Shown: in pieces, positions 1-12,650 of the stretch
How positions within the stretch are numbered: the stretch's first letter is position 1
Layout of the letters: each line of letters opens with the position of its first letter
Source: Phylloscopus collybita
Taxonomy: Eukaryota; Chordata; Aves; Passeriformes; Phylloscopidae
Direction: 5' to 3'
NCBI GenBank assembly: GCA_027886175.1
Contig: JAJNNQ010000006.1
Coordinates: forward strand, 6,200,001 to 6,264,000
Length of the DNA: 64,000 nt
Notes under the pieces: generated by a model
What the model saw: the letters and a program-made list of their open reading frames with translations, nothing else
What the model was told of the DNA's origin: nothing
Database searches by the model: none
Program-made: the position numbers and the translations under genes

Positions 1-2413
1 TCAATCATTTGCTGAAAATGACAATAAGAACTGCTCAGACTTAAAAATTCCTTTTTTTTTTTTTTTTTTAATTTAAGACAGGGTAGATTAATCTCTTACT
101 GTATTGGCTCCTAATGAACTGTATGTTACATGTGAATGAATGAAATGGCTACCACCTGCCCTTTTTCTCTGATTTTGTTTTCCTAGAAACATGTAGAAGT
201 TTCTGACCAGCCACTATTCCTTCCATTGATACATTAGAAGGAGGCAAAATTTGCTGCTGCTTAGTCATTGGACTAAGTTATAAACTGTAGTGGTTTGGGA
301 TGTTGGAGAGGATCAATGTGGACAGGTCAGGATCATACATGCTTTAGGACACTGAGTTTCAAAGGCTAATGCCAGTCAACACAGGAAGTTACAGGCTTGT
401 AATTGTTGGCATGAATATAACCCCATCAGTATGATCTTTCCAAGCTTGTCTGTTAAACTATATTTTTCACAATTCTATCATGAGCAAAGACATTCCTGGA
501 TATCCTGCTGAATCCCAACAATGTGTTAATAGTGATTGATGAGTTACCTAGGGTCCCATCAAGAAGTCCTTCAAAGCAGGTTCATCAGTCCTGTCTGCAG
601 TCACCTCCATTATCCTGTTGCAAATGTCATAATGCATAACTAGGATACCCATCTGAAAAGCTGGCCTTTCTTCTGGTGAAGAAGGGAAAAACTTGTGTTA
701 AGCACTGGGATCTAGTCCCTTCAAGGACTTACGGATCAAATGATGAGTGAGATTGTTCAGTCCTGCTTCCTTCTCTGACTGATAGTGTACAGAGCTGCAC
801 CAGAAGTCAGATGATACCCTTTAGAAAATAAAGTTGTGTAAGGAAGAGAAAACACATCTGTGGTGCAAATGGGAAACAAATTACACCACATGCCAGTAGC
901 TGACTGGCTGACAAGTGCTAATGAAAGGGGAGCTTTGCTACATCTTAGGAAGATCCTGTCTCTGTACACTTCAGCAGGGAAGAAGAGGATAACGATTGTC
1001 AGTTTGCCTCATGTCAATAAAGGAGTGGCATATAAGTTCACTTTCCTTTTTATGAACATATTAATGGTAGAATTATTTTCTTTTACTTACATTTATTTTT
1101 CATTTTCATATAATTTTATTTGGACGTATGTAATCTCTCACCCTTCTCTTCACTTATTTAAACTCAGGTATCCCCTGTTGGTGAGACGTGTCAGTATTAA
1201 GAGAACCATGAAGTCATGTGCTGGATAAATTTTAGTATAGTTTATCTTTGCTGAGGGAAGAAATTTACAAGTACCCAATGTATACTGTTGGAGAGACTTT
1301 TCATTCAGATTTTAGAACTTAAAGGACAGAGAGCAATTGTCATCCTTTGTGTGAATGAGCTTGGTCCTCCTGGCCACTGTGGTTATTAGCAGGAATACAT
1401 GGTATAGGTTTCCCAGGGAAAATGGAAGGGAAAAAGGATATTCCTTACTTCCTCCTTTCTTTATTCTTGGTAAAAAAAAAGTTCCATTATTTTGTTTTTT
1501 TTCCTTCTTTCCCTCCCAATGCCATGCACTGTCTGGTTCATCAACCCCAACAGAGAAATAAGTAGCTAGGTGGTCTGAGATAGCAGTGTGGTGAACTTGA
1601 GGCTTCTCCTCTCCTGGTGAGAAAAAGTAATTGGGCAGCTCTTAAAGTTTCTGCCTCAGGATCTGTTTTTCTAAGAGACACTGAAAACATGCACTATGAA
1701 AACCGTTTGGAGTACATGGGAAAGAGTGAGTAAGAAGTGCTAGGATGCTGCTCATCTTGCCTAACTTAAGCTGCTTAAATCAGGTATCTAGTTAAATACA
1801 AAGTTTTCACAGTTGACAGAGGGAAGCAAGTGTATACTCCAGGGGCTGTCATCCTATCCAAGGGCATTAAAACACAAGAATAAAATGTTCTCTGGAATTG
1901 CCTGCTTGCACTAGCTAAATAAAGAACCTAATGAGAATGTACAAAATGCTTAGCTTCTCGTTGGTTAAATTTGAGTGGGATTAATGTTGTTTCCAGTATT
2001 CCTTCAGATTCTCTAATTTGCTTGTCTTCATAATTAGGTATTAAGATTAAATTACTTATTTTTTCAAAAAACTACTTAACTTGCATTACTAATTTATATC
2101 TATGTTATAATCTTGATACGGGTGACAGCTTTGGGGAAATAAATCTAACACTGACTGTAAAGGTTATATGATATTGTTGTGACCTGCCCCAGAAGGCAAG
2201 AGTAACCCAGCTTCTTGTTAATAGATCCCTTGGGCCAGATTAGAGTGAAATGACACTGGATGATCTTTGCTTGTAAAAATATATGTGTTGGGTTTACTTT
2301 AGAACAATCTGGTTGTAGTGAAAAGCAGATATGTACCCGTTCTGGTTGTTATTATCTATAGTGATATGGCAATATGAAAGGATAAAAATGTATGTACATC
2401 AAGAAAATGTACA
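1..2413. other. Intergenic, no gene seen
   Basis: AT-rich unique sequence with a T18 run at 52-69. Frames up to 122 codons (860-1228) have no recognisable motif or repeat match. Confidence 0.6.
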
Positions 2414-2613
2414 AGGGAAAGGAAGGAAGGGAGGGAAGGGAGGGAAGGGAGGGAAGGGAGGGAGGGAGGGAGGAAGGAAGGAAGGAAGGAAGGAAGGAAG
2501 GAAGGAAGGAAGGAAGGAAGGAAGGAAGGGAGGGAGGGAGGGAGGGAGGGAGGGAGGAAGGAAGGAAGGAAGGAAGGAAGGAAGGAAGGAAGGAAGGAAG
2601 GAAGGAAGGAAGG
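2414..2613 (+). repeat. Purine microsatellite (GGAA/GGGA)n, about 200 bp
   Basis: The plus strand is all G and A across about 200 bp. Blocks of GGGA (2421-2471 and 2528-2556) alternate with long GGAA blocks (2472-2527 and 2557-2612). Four or more G3 runs separated by one A occur at 2528-2556. Open frames of 100-131 codons on both strands are simple-repeat artefacts. Confidence 0.98.
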
Positions 2614-2771
2614 ATAATCACCCATGGATCTATGACAAGGGTTAATTGTTGCAGTTTGTCTGTTGGTCCAAGTGATGGTCTTGACCTGTTGTGATCTGCT
2701 GGGTGTGAGGGAAAAAGCCTGTGAAACACAGTCTGGTGTGTTAAAATACACTCAGCCTTGGTGGGAATGCC

Positions 2772-2794
2772 CAGGTACCTCCTCTGGGTACCTG
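2772..2794. repeat. Perfect 8-bp inverted repeat
   Basis: CAGGTACC (2772-2779) and GGTACCTG (2787-2794) around a 7-nt spacer, in a locally GC-richer stretch (2640-3130) that I could not assign to a repeat family. Confidence 0.7.
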
Positions 2795-5046
2795 ATGGGG
2801 AGCTTTCAGTCCTCCGGTGGAAGGCCTCAGAAATTAGTCTGGGGACTTGAGGGGTATTTAATGATTTTTGACGCCTTCTAACACATGACAGCTACCCCTC
2901 AGTCAGCTTAGTTAAGCCATTTATGCCCCATCAGACCTTCCCTGGGGGCAAGTGGACAGAAGTTTTACAAGTGAGTTGTATAGAGGAGGGCAATTAGCAT
3001 GGTAAGAGTCACCATCCTGCCTTGCAGGACTTGCCTCTTCATTGTGGCCTCCAGGTGGTGATGGTTCACTCACTCTGTTGAAGGCAAGCTAGTCATTACA
3101 CACCCCAAAACTCACTTCCTCCCTGGAGGGTTGCAAACCTGGCTCAGCAAAGCACCCTGGAACCTCAACAAATGGGCAAATATTTAGAGTCTTTAATCAT
3201 GAATAGTCCAGTCTCTCCAGATACCCAACCGGAAATATTCAATTCAATATTTATTTACCCTCAAGGGTTTTTGGTGATTAAGCGACATTTCTTTTGACAT
3301 GGTTGCAAGTGTAATACCTTGAAAAGTAGGGAGGCCCTGAGATGTAATAGCTATGGTTATGGAAGAAAACTCTAAAGCAACTTTTACACAAACATAGCCT
3401 TCTGTAGAGTGGGAATGACTGTTCTGATGAATCGCCCATCACACTCAAGATACTGACAAAACTGATCAACATATTAATTTAGATGTTTAAATGTTAACAT
3501 CACAATTGACCATTAAATTATCCAACTTGATCCTAATATACCAACTGTCTTATTATTAGTTTTTTCCTAGCTGTTTCTCACTAAAACATACACTCCAGAA
3601 AGGATTTTTTTCATGATTTGATGCCATCAAGAGATGACAAAGCCACTACTTCAATTTCTTCCAATTGTTAATCACTCTTAATGCTAAAGAAAAAAAAAAA
3701 CAAACCCAATCTATGTTACTTCAATATCTAGTTCTTGGGTCATTTTAGGATTTTTTATGCCATTATAAAGACTGCTTCTGTATTCAGTATTTTTCCTCTC
3801 CAGAGATACTTCACTTACTATAATCAAGACATTTCTTTTGTCTTTGATCACCTAAAAAGAATAATTTCCTTAACTTTTTCACTTTATGGAATGGTTCTCC
3901 AGCTTGTGAATAATTTTTAATGCTCATTTCTTCCTTCTCTCCAGCCTTTGACATTTTTCTTTTTTTTTTTTTTCCCAGATGCACTTCTTGCCTAAGTTAT
4001 CAGCTGAGTGCAGAGTTTTTGATGCATTCTGTCAAATGAATGAATCTCCCCAAGCGTTTTCAGAAGATTATTTATAAGTATTGCCATGTGAACTGCAAAT
4101 CAGCAAAGCATGCATGGATAATTAATGCCCATTTCATATGAAATATGAAGAGTAAACATCATTAATTTGCTTTGCATAAAAACCTGTAAAAATCAGCATA
4201 AGTATTTAATACTTTTTCATGTATATGGAATTTCTTTAACCTTCTCACCTCTACATCTTAAGGAATATGTCATTCAATATCATACATAATGTGCATAAAA
4301 GGGTGACCAAATAATAAGACCACTTTTTTTTTTTTAATCTGTAATGTGTAGCAATTTATTATTCTTCTGTGATCCTAGACTTCTAGGGGAAGAAACATTG
4401 CTGCCTTTCACAGAATTTGTTGATATTTGTTGAGTATTTAACTTCAGAAACTGTCAACAACACCCTTATATAATTAAGATAGTATGTAGAAAATAGTAGC
4501 AGAAAAAAGACTGTCAGAAAGATGAATGAAAAGACAAAACCATGATTCCTTCAATTTCCAGAAGAAGTTCAAAAATTTTCACTGATTGGATGTTCTTTTA
4601 AAGGAAATTCCAAAATTTTGGATGTCTCTAGAATTGTTCCCACACAGACCTACCTTACTCCTTTTATGAATATTAAGGTTCACACTGAAACATTACAAAT
4701 AGAATTGACTTCTGCCATTCTTGAGGGGCTGTGGGATAAGAACTATTTTTCCTTTCTCTCTGTTTACTTCTTTTGATGCTCCATCAGTACAAGCAATATC
4801 CTCAAAATGGAAAAACAAACTGGACATTTAGTCAGAGTGAGACGCACTTGTGCAAAATAAGAATGATAGTACATTTAATTGTTTTCTCTTAAGTCTAGAA
4901 TTCAAAGGGATTTTCTGAAGCATGGCCAATTTTTCTAATTTTGGAGACAGCTGGGACAGATCAGTTCTGCACATATTGAAATGAAACCTGCAAATTCTTT
5001 AAAACACTTGGCCACACTGTGTCTTTTCTGCATGCTTGCACTTCAA

Positions 5047-5050
<4 letters not shown>

Positions 5051-5093
<43 letters not shown>
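5051..5093 (+). repeat. T43 homopolymer
   Basis: Forty-three consecutive T residues. No recognisable retrotransposon lies beside it on either strand, so I cannot say whether it is an A-tail or slippage expansion. The poly-Lys and poly-Phe frames over it are artefacts. Confidence 0.97.
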
Positions 5094-5094
<1 letters not shown>

Positions 5095-8000
5095 AGTGTG
5101 GTAAAGAAACCACAGAAGTCTTGGACCTTGATCTAACTTCAGCTTCAGTAAGTAAAAGCCTGGATTGGCAGTGGACTGCTGTATGTGGACTGCATAAAGA
5201 CTGAAAAAGGAACAAAACAACAAAGTATTGAAATACAGATAGAAGACTAAGAACGTTTTGTAACCAAAACAAATGAAAATTGTTTTCAGTGATAGAAGCT
5301 ATATTTTGCAGGAGTCCCCGCCTTCAGCTATTTCGCAGCTACGGGCAGTAGTTCATCAGAGATGTAAATTTTCAGTCTTATGGCCACAATATACAAATAT
5401 ATTAGGCTTGTACTTAATTGTAACTCATCAGAATAAAGCCCAAAAATTAACAACATTCAGAGTTTTTACAAGGTGTTAAAATGTCAATTTAATTTACAAC
5501 ATGGCTGAGCCTGTCTTGGCATCTGCAAAGGGATCCAGTACCGAGGAAACAAACCACCTTATACACCTACTATGCTCCCTTATCATGCCTGTGTTCTGTT
5601 TCCTTAATGCAGTTATGGAGAAGGAGCCATCAGTACCCTTGTTTGACTATGTAACACTGTTGTGCTGGATAGAAATGGGATATAGTGATGTTTACCTTTG
5701 AAAAAACTTACAGAATTGGACAAGAATTTTCCATTTATTAAAATAGCAATAGAGACTCCCACCAGATACACTTCTATACTTCAGCCTCTGAGTTCTGCAG
5801 CACTTCAGGAACCACTCAACTTTCTGGCTTCTACTTCATGAAATCTGCTGAATTCTTTAAGGGAACCCTTGTGTCAGTATGATGGTTCTCTCTTATTCCA
5901 AATACTGCATTACAGGATGCTAAATAAAATACTGAAATGGTAAAAGTAAGTATAGGCCATTCTAGTCTACAATATGAGAAAATTATAAGTATTTTTATTC
6001 AGTCATTTGTAAGTGAAATATTTAATAAATGTGAATGTATTTCTAATTCTATGAGTTAATTTTTTATTTTTTGTAAACATGTGTAATTCCTGTAATTGCA
6101 TTTTTTTCTTCTGCTTTTATTTTTTGGTAAATGTATGAGTGTACTAACCGAACTGTGGAATTCAGAGACTCTGTGCCTGGAGCAGAAAACAGAGCTAGTG
6201 ATCCAGTAATGGAAGAAACTACCCTATATGAATGACTAAACGGGTAAGACAATGTTTAAAATATTTATCTTTTGTTTCCAAAGCAAATAAATTAGAAAAG
6301 GGAAAAACAGCCATCTGAAGAATAGGATTTGTAAATAATGTGCTTCAGATTATGTCCTAAACATTACATTACATTTTGGTAAGGATATAACAGAACACAT
6401 TCTAGCTCTAAAAAGAACACTCTCTTCACCTCTTGAATTTCACACATTTTGCTAGTGATTTATTTATTTTTTTAGCCCTCTGAAACATCTGGTGTAAGAA
6501 GTTGTTGGAGAAAGTATCCTGGTTTTGATAGACCTGTCATCTGTTCTGTTCTGACTCATTTTATGCTCCACCTGCTTTGTCATACTGTATCACATTTAGC
6601 ATCTCTTTGAAATGTTGCTTAAAAACCATGCAAATACTAATCAAAATTTATATAATGAAGGTGCTTTCCTCACATAAGTACAAAACTGTAAAAAATATTT
6701 TATGCAAGATCTGGAAGCTCTTTTGTCAGAATTGAAAGTGGCATATTTTTATATTTCATATATTTCCAAAAAGATGGTTTTTCAAAGAAGATGTAGACAT
6801 TCTAGGTGACATGTGGAAACATTGATATGCTAATGTTTTTATTCTGAAATAGGTAAAAATATAGTGTTAAACCAGAGAAAGAATAAAAATCATAGAGAGG
6901 TTTTGGTCCAGTTAACTGGTAGAACAATGCTTCCATTTATTCTGAAGAGTTACTAGCTCCTCAAGTTGTTCTAAGTTAATGGATTTGTCTTCAAAGTAGA
7001 CTTCTACTAAGTCAGAATAAGCATATCAGAATTTAGCTCTGAATATTTTGATCATTTTTTAAATGGAAGGGCATTCATTGTTGGAGGGTTATATTGAGTC
7101 ATACAATGGAATAAAATGCCAGATCTGAACATGTGTATTTATAGACATTTTTATCCAGGGTGACACTATTTTTCATGTATCCTGTCTTCTTGTAAATTCT
7201 TTCTGGTACTATTAATATAAGTGCCTGGTATTTATTTTTGTGTCTTGCTATATCCAGTGTCTTATGTCTACGTTGCTCATACTCTGCACAAAGAAAGAAA
7301 GGAACATAAAGAATTTAAGTCAAATCCAAAACAACAGACACAGAAAAGCAAAGCCAGAAAGGAATCCCTTAGTGTTTCTTATCATCAAGTAACAAATGAT
7401 CACTTTGGCTTTTCCCCCTCATTAGTGAGGCTAAATAGCAGTACTTTGTTGCCAATGGGTAAGTAAGAATTTAGTCTCACTTTACATGAAGATGAAAAGT
7501 AAAACCACTTTGCTGTGACCCAGGAGCTGCATCAGACTGAATAAAGAATGAGATAAATAATGCAAGCCACCTAAACTAAGATTTTTTTATTAACCACATT
7601 TAAATATTCTTTGATCTTGCTCTCTGACTCCTGTTCTCAGTACCATGTGAGGGACCGGCTGGGGGCAAAGCTAAAGATATTGCCCTGAACAAATAGATTG
7701 TTGTCTGTGATCATGGAATATATTAGCAGATATTCTACTAATGTGAGAACCTGAACATCCTTTAGTCTCCAGACTGCTACTGGTTACGTGAAGAGCAGAG
7801 TGAACTGCAGCAGTTGAAGTGCTGGATAGAAAAAAACAAAAAAAGATGCAAATTGTTTGGGTTTCCTTAGTCTGTCTAGTCATGAAGTACTCTTTGCTGG
7901 GGTGGTTTAATATTTTCCTGGTCTGCTCCTGAGTATGTTGACAACAGCTCAGTTTCTCACTTGCTTCTTAGTGGTTGTAACTTTGGTTCCTACTGTCAGA

Positions 8001-8659
8001 AGGACTATGCCAGGGATCTGTTGCAGGTCAGACCTTTTCTTATTTGCGTCTTTAGTAACGATAGCAGCACGGGATCAAACTCTTCCAGGACTCAGATCAC
8101 CTCATGTTCTCCTGTTCTTCTATGGAGGATGGGTGTTGATTTATTTTATTTATCTCATTTTCTTAATGACCTGGAGAATCTAGATCTAGCACCATCATAC
8201 AGTATCTGGAGGATGCTGTGGTAAATTCTTGACTAGAGCAAAATGTATAGTATAACAACAGTTTCTTGCTTATCATTTTCCCCTCTGAGGCCACCTTCTA
8301 TTTTCTGTTTCTGCATAGGATGGATTGACTAACCTGATCTTTTGAGCAATCCTCATTACTCAAAAAGGAAGTAACAGAGCAAATCTTACTACCCTGGTTG
8401 GAATACTATCTGCAAGTTTATGAGTCATGGGAGTGAAGGAGAAGCAGGGATGTTCTCTTTTATTCTGCAGTTTTCCTGTAACATGTTACTAAGTATACAG
8501 AGATGATTGTCTCAAGAAATGCTCTTACAGTGTGAAACGTCCTGTTTTTTTCTCATGTTACTTCCCGTAGTAGACATTCCTTAGTAGATAGAATTTATAT
8601 TTAGACTGTTAGACTGTTTCAGAGTTTATTGCATTGAAGTGTTTTATAAGAAAAGTGTT

Positions 8660-9390
8660 TCAGAGATGGAAAGGCAGAAAAATACTGATTGAAAGCTACA
8701 AGGACATTACCAGGCTGTCCAGAGATCCAATTAGAAATGTAAATGCTCAGTTACAATTGAAACTGGCCAGAGGTGTCAAAACTAACAGGGTTCTAGATTG
8801 TGTCAAAAAGAGCATCATAAGTAGAGATAAAGAAGTCATCATCCTACTCTACTCAGCATTTGTCAGGCTGCATGTGAAATTCTCACTCCAGATTTGATCC
8901 CTGCTATGCAAAAAAGCTGCAGACAGGCTGGAGGGGTCCAGATACGGGCCACAAAGATGATGAAAGGACTCAGAAATCTGACGTGCAAGGACAAGCTGAG
9001 AGAACAGGTTTTCTTCAATTTTGACAAAAGAAGGCTTAGTGGAGACCTTATCACCATGTTCCAGTATTTCAAGGGTGGCTCCAAAGAGGACAGACTCTCT
9101 TTTTCACAAGTAGTCATGAAGAAGAGAAAAGGGATAAAGGAAACAAGTTACTTGTGGGGAGATTCTGATTGGACAGGAGAGTAAATATTTTCACATTGCA
9201 ATGCCCAGACATTGTAATATTCTCCCACGGAAATGGTGGGTTCCCAAATGTTGCATACGTTTACAGTTCAGCTAGACAGCATTCTGGGCCATCTTGTCTA
9301 GACTGTGCGTTTGCCAAGGAAATTTAAACCAGGTGGTCCTTGAAGTCCTTTCCAACTTGATATTTTATGATTGTAAGATTCTGTAATGAT
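8660..9390 (+). mobile_element. CR1 LINE 3' fragment (diverged)
   Basis: It contains degraded CR1 landmarks in order: GTCAAAAAGAGCATCATAAG (end of the reverse-transcriptase region), ATCCTACTCTACTCAGC, GAGGGGTCCAGATACGGGCC, ACAAAGATGATGAAAGGACTC, AGTGGAGACCTTATCACC, CAGTATTTCAAGGGTGGCTC and a terminus near CCTTGAAGTCCTTTCC and GATTCTGTAATGA. Frames of 87 and 96 codons overlap it but are broken pieces of the LINE. Confidence 0.85.
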
Positions 9391-9529
9391 GGTGGCTCAT
9401 TTGAAAAGCTGAAAGAAATGAAACTCTCATGGTTTAAAATGCTATATCCTCTCATGGGTAACTAGTTAGATAGTAAATAAGAAAGAGACATTAGGAAAAA
9501 GAAACAAAAAGCAACACCGCAAATAATTC

Positions 9530-10480
9530 TTTCCTGGCCCTATTCAGTCAATTCACAAATTATCTGGAAAAGGGAGTAAGTAGTAAAGCAATATTGAATG
9601 GCTGGAAGATAAAATATGAGAGGAAATTCAGTGTCAATAGCTACAAAAGAATGAACAGGTGGGTAAAAAAAATTACATACAAAAACCTGAGGCTTGGATT
9701 ATCTATTACCATTCAGGAAGGAGCTCTTGCTGTCATGGTGAATAGCTCTTTGTAAATGTTAGCTCTGTGCTCACTGGCACTCAGTAAAGCATGCTAAGAA
9801 TTATTATGAAAAGATTAAAGAACGCAAAAGAAAACAGCATTATATCAGTAGATGATCCCATGATGAGTATGCGTCTACAACTTTCTGTGGAGGTCTATTC
9901 AGGCTTCTGCTTTCTTGACTTCAAAATATATGAAACTTGGAAAGATGGTTTGGCAAGGATGATAGGAGATATGGAAAACTATGTTATGACAAGTAATTAA
10001 ACAGGCAGGGAGTGTACAGCCCAGAAAATAGAAGACTGAACAGACTTTTGTGACGAAGACTTGTAAAATCATGAATGGTATGATAGCAGTGAATAGCACA
10101 TGGATTGGGTGCAATTACTATTTCATCAAATGAAATTAACTGACAGGTTTTGAAGAAAGATCAAGAATTACTTTTCCATATAATACATAATTACACTGTG
10201 GAAGTCATTGATACAAGATGTGGATGCCAAAACCCTCAAGGAAGTTCAAAAGGAGTGTCAGACACATTACTGTAAGAAAGAGTTATTCTGCACAAGGAGA
10301 CAGAAATACATTAATCTTAGGAATTCCTTCCTCGCAGAAACTGACATTGTTAGCAGAGGTGATATATCAGACCAAAAATAAACCAAACAATCTATATTTA
10401 TCCTAATCTCATGGGTTTTTCCACTGGTATCTGCTATGTTGCCACTGTGAGACAAGGGAGATTACAAGGCTATTTGGTTT
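9530..10480 (+). mobile_element. Ancient CR1/L3-type LINE remnant
   Basis: Order and wording match the deep CR1/L3 group found across amniotes: GAAATTCAGTGTCAATAG near 9622, TTGTAAAATCATGAATGG near 10061, ATCAAATGAAATTAACTGA near 10123, CACTGTGGAAGTCATTG near 10194, then a CACTGGTATCTGCTATGTTG terminus near 10420. Divergence is high, so boundaries are approximate. It lies head-to-tail 140 bp after the CR1 at 8660-9390. Confidence 0.6.
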
Positions 10481-11316
10481 AATCAGTACACACATCCCCA
10501 TATTTCATGGTCTTATATGTTCTCTCAATTCTTTCTGACACTGCCTGCGTGACAAATCTGTCTCTCAGTGACTCAGTGTTTTTGGAGTGGTATCTGTATA
10601 TAGTCATTCTCTTCAAAAACAAAATGTATAGCTCTATGACTATAGAGTAAAGGCTTTGTGAGGCATACAGAGTTTGCAGAAAGAGGTTAATGCATTTTTT
10701 CTTAACTTGAGGGTAATCAGGCAAAGAAAGAAATAAAGCAAAAGAAAAAAGAAATGTTTTCAGTTATACAACATATTGCTTAGAGAATTTTCTTTTACAT
10801 TATAGGGTTCAATTTAGTATTTACCAGCTCATTTTAATAGAATTGTTTAAATGTCAGAATGAGCATATTAACAATGGCAAATAAAGACTGAAAAGAGGAC
10901 AAAGTAAGAGCATACACAAGCATACACAGAGAAAGGATTCTTGAATTATTAAAAAGAAGAAAAGCAAGAGGGTAAGTTAATTTGTGTCATTGCCAGGTCA
11001 CTGTTCTAATCATGATTTCAATCCCATGTAAGGCTACCTCTTACTTTATTGACGTGATAATTGTTTCTGTTCATGCCACAGAGAGAACAATAATGCCCAT
11101 GTAGAAATATGAGCAGTCTAGAAGCAATGCTAACTACTTGCTGTCCACACAATTAAATAATTAAATGTAATTTCAGATACTCTAGTTTCCAGAATGGTTT
11201 GGTCAGAGGTAAGACAATATTAACTGCTCCGCAAAATCAGAAGAGAAAGAAATTTTCCACTTTGGAGCAATAATAGAAAAAGTTGCTTTAATTCTTTTTA
11301 CTGTAGTTTCAAACCA

Positions 11317-11347
11317 CCCCCCCCCCCCAAAAAAAAAAAAAAAAAAA
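11317..11347 (+). repeat. C12-A19 compound homopolymer
   Basis: Twelve C residues (11317-11328) run directly into nineteen A residues. Confidence 0.95.
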
Positions 11348-12496
11348 CTAAATAAAACTCAAATCACTGTTCAGCTGTCAGATATATTATATTTGCTCTA
11401 AAACTAATGGTGGCATTTCTTAATAAAAGCTGTCTTTTTTGACATCTTGCAAATAAGCAGCAAATTAGACATGAATACCGGTTGGTCCTGGAGTAATTTT
11501 CAAGTGTTAACAGAAAAGCTGAAGTATGGTGAGTGCTAGAATTACACAGTAAAATACAGTAAGGAACATTTATCTGTCCCAAGGTGTACATTTTATTTTC
11601 TGCTAGTGAGAGGAATGTAATGTTCTTGTCATTGCCATTGTGAAAGTTTTTGATGGGACAATTAACAAGAGAACTCCATTCATTTTCACTGCTGTCTATA
11701 AATATATAGTATGATTGCTGGAGGTACACTGATGCAAATTATAATAATTATTCGATTTGAGAAGCACCTTTCTCACTATGCTCCTCAGCACTAGTTATAT
11801 AATGCAATAATTATGACTTTAACCTCTCTTTGTGATAAGAGACAAGATTACACTTTTTTTGGGTGTGTGATGGAATACCTTCCATAATTACATTGCCTTC
11901 TATCTAAATCTAATTTAAAAAAAATGAAATTTTTGAAGTGAATGCAATTGTGGCGATACTAAAATATCATTTTAAAGACAGAAAAAATGCCATATTAGTA
12001 CTATTTGATAATTGATACAATTATTTTAGAGTATCATTTTACATATATGCAGAGTTGTGCAGGGAAATATTTTCCTGCACAAAGACACACCAGTGAATGA
12101 ACCATCTCACTATCTTTCTGTGTTTTGTATTATGACTTTCTTCTCTCAGAAGGATAAGGTAAGTTATCAGTAATTTATTCAGGACACAGCAACCAATTAT
12201 GAGCAGAATTAGGATTACAAATAAATCTTTCCTCATCTTTTCTGAAACATCAGGCTATGGTTTTTGTTCTCATTCTTCAGAAGAGACACTCAGAAACCAG
12301 ATTTCAAAATGAATTTATGTGCATATCATGCTAAGTGTATCATTCAGTATCAAGTGTAATGATTTTAAAATTATAAAAAATAACCTGAGGCATGCACTGT
12401 AAACCAAAGACAACATCTATTTCAGCAAGATTTGCTCATGAACAAAGTATTGCTAGAACCTCTAATTTCCCTGTGGATTTTATTTCACTCTGGTGT

Positions 12497-12650
12497 TTTG
12501 GTTTGGGTTTGTTTGTGGCGTTTTCTTTTTTTTGTTGGTTTTTTGTTTGTTTGTTTGTTTTTGTTTTTGTTTTTGTTTTTTGTTTTGTTTTGTTTTGGGG
12601 GGGTTAATTTGGTTTGCTTTGGTATGGTATGGTTTAGTTTGGTTGTATTT
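12497..12650 (+). repeat. T/G-rich low-complexity tract
   Basis: Mixed TTTG, TTTTTG and GGTTT units on the plus strand. Three overlapping frames rich in Phe, Cys and Val run through it and are not genes. A similar shorter tract is at 18290-18340. Confidence 0.9.

Larger units (their letters stand above)
2614..8659. other. Intergenic, no gene seen
   Basis: Mostly unique AT-rich DNA interrupted by the T43 tract. 2640-3130 is more GC-rich and contains an inverted repeat. It may be an old, unassigned mobile element. No coding frame above about 90 codons is convincing. Confidence 0.55.

Noticed and set aside
2331..2751. Four overlapping 100-131 codon frames on both strands
   Set aside because: All are translations of the GGAA/GGGA microsatellite.
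11364..11729. 121-codon minus-strand frame
   Set aside because: No motif, no homology recognised, and length within chance expectation.
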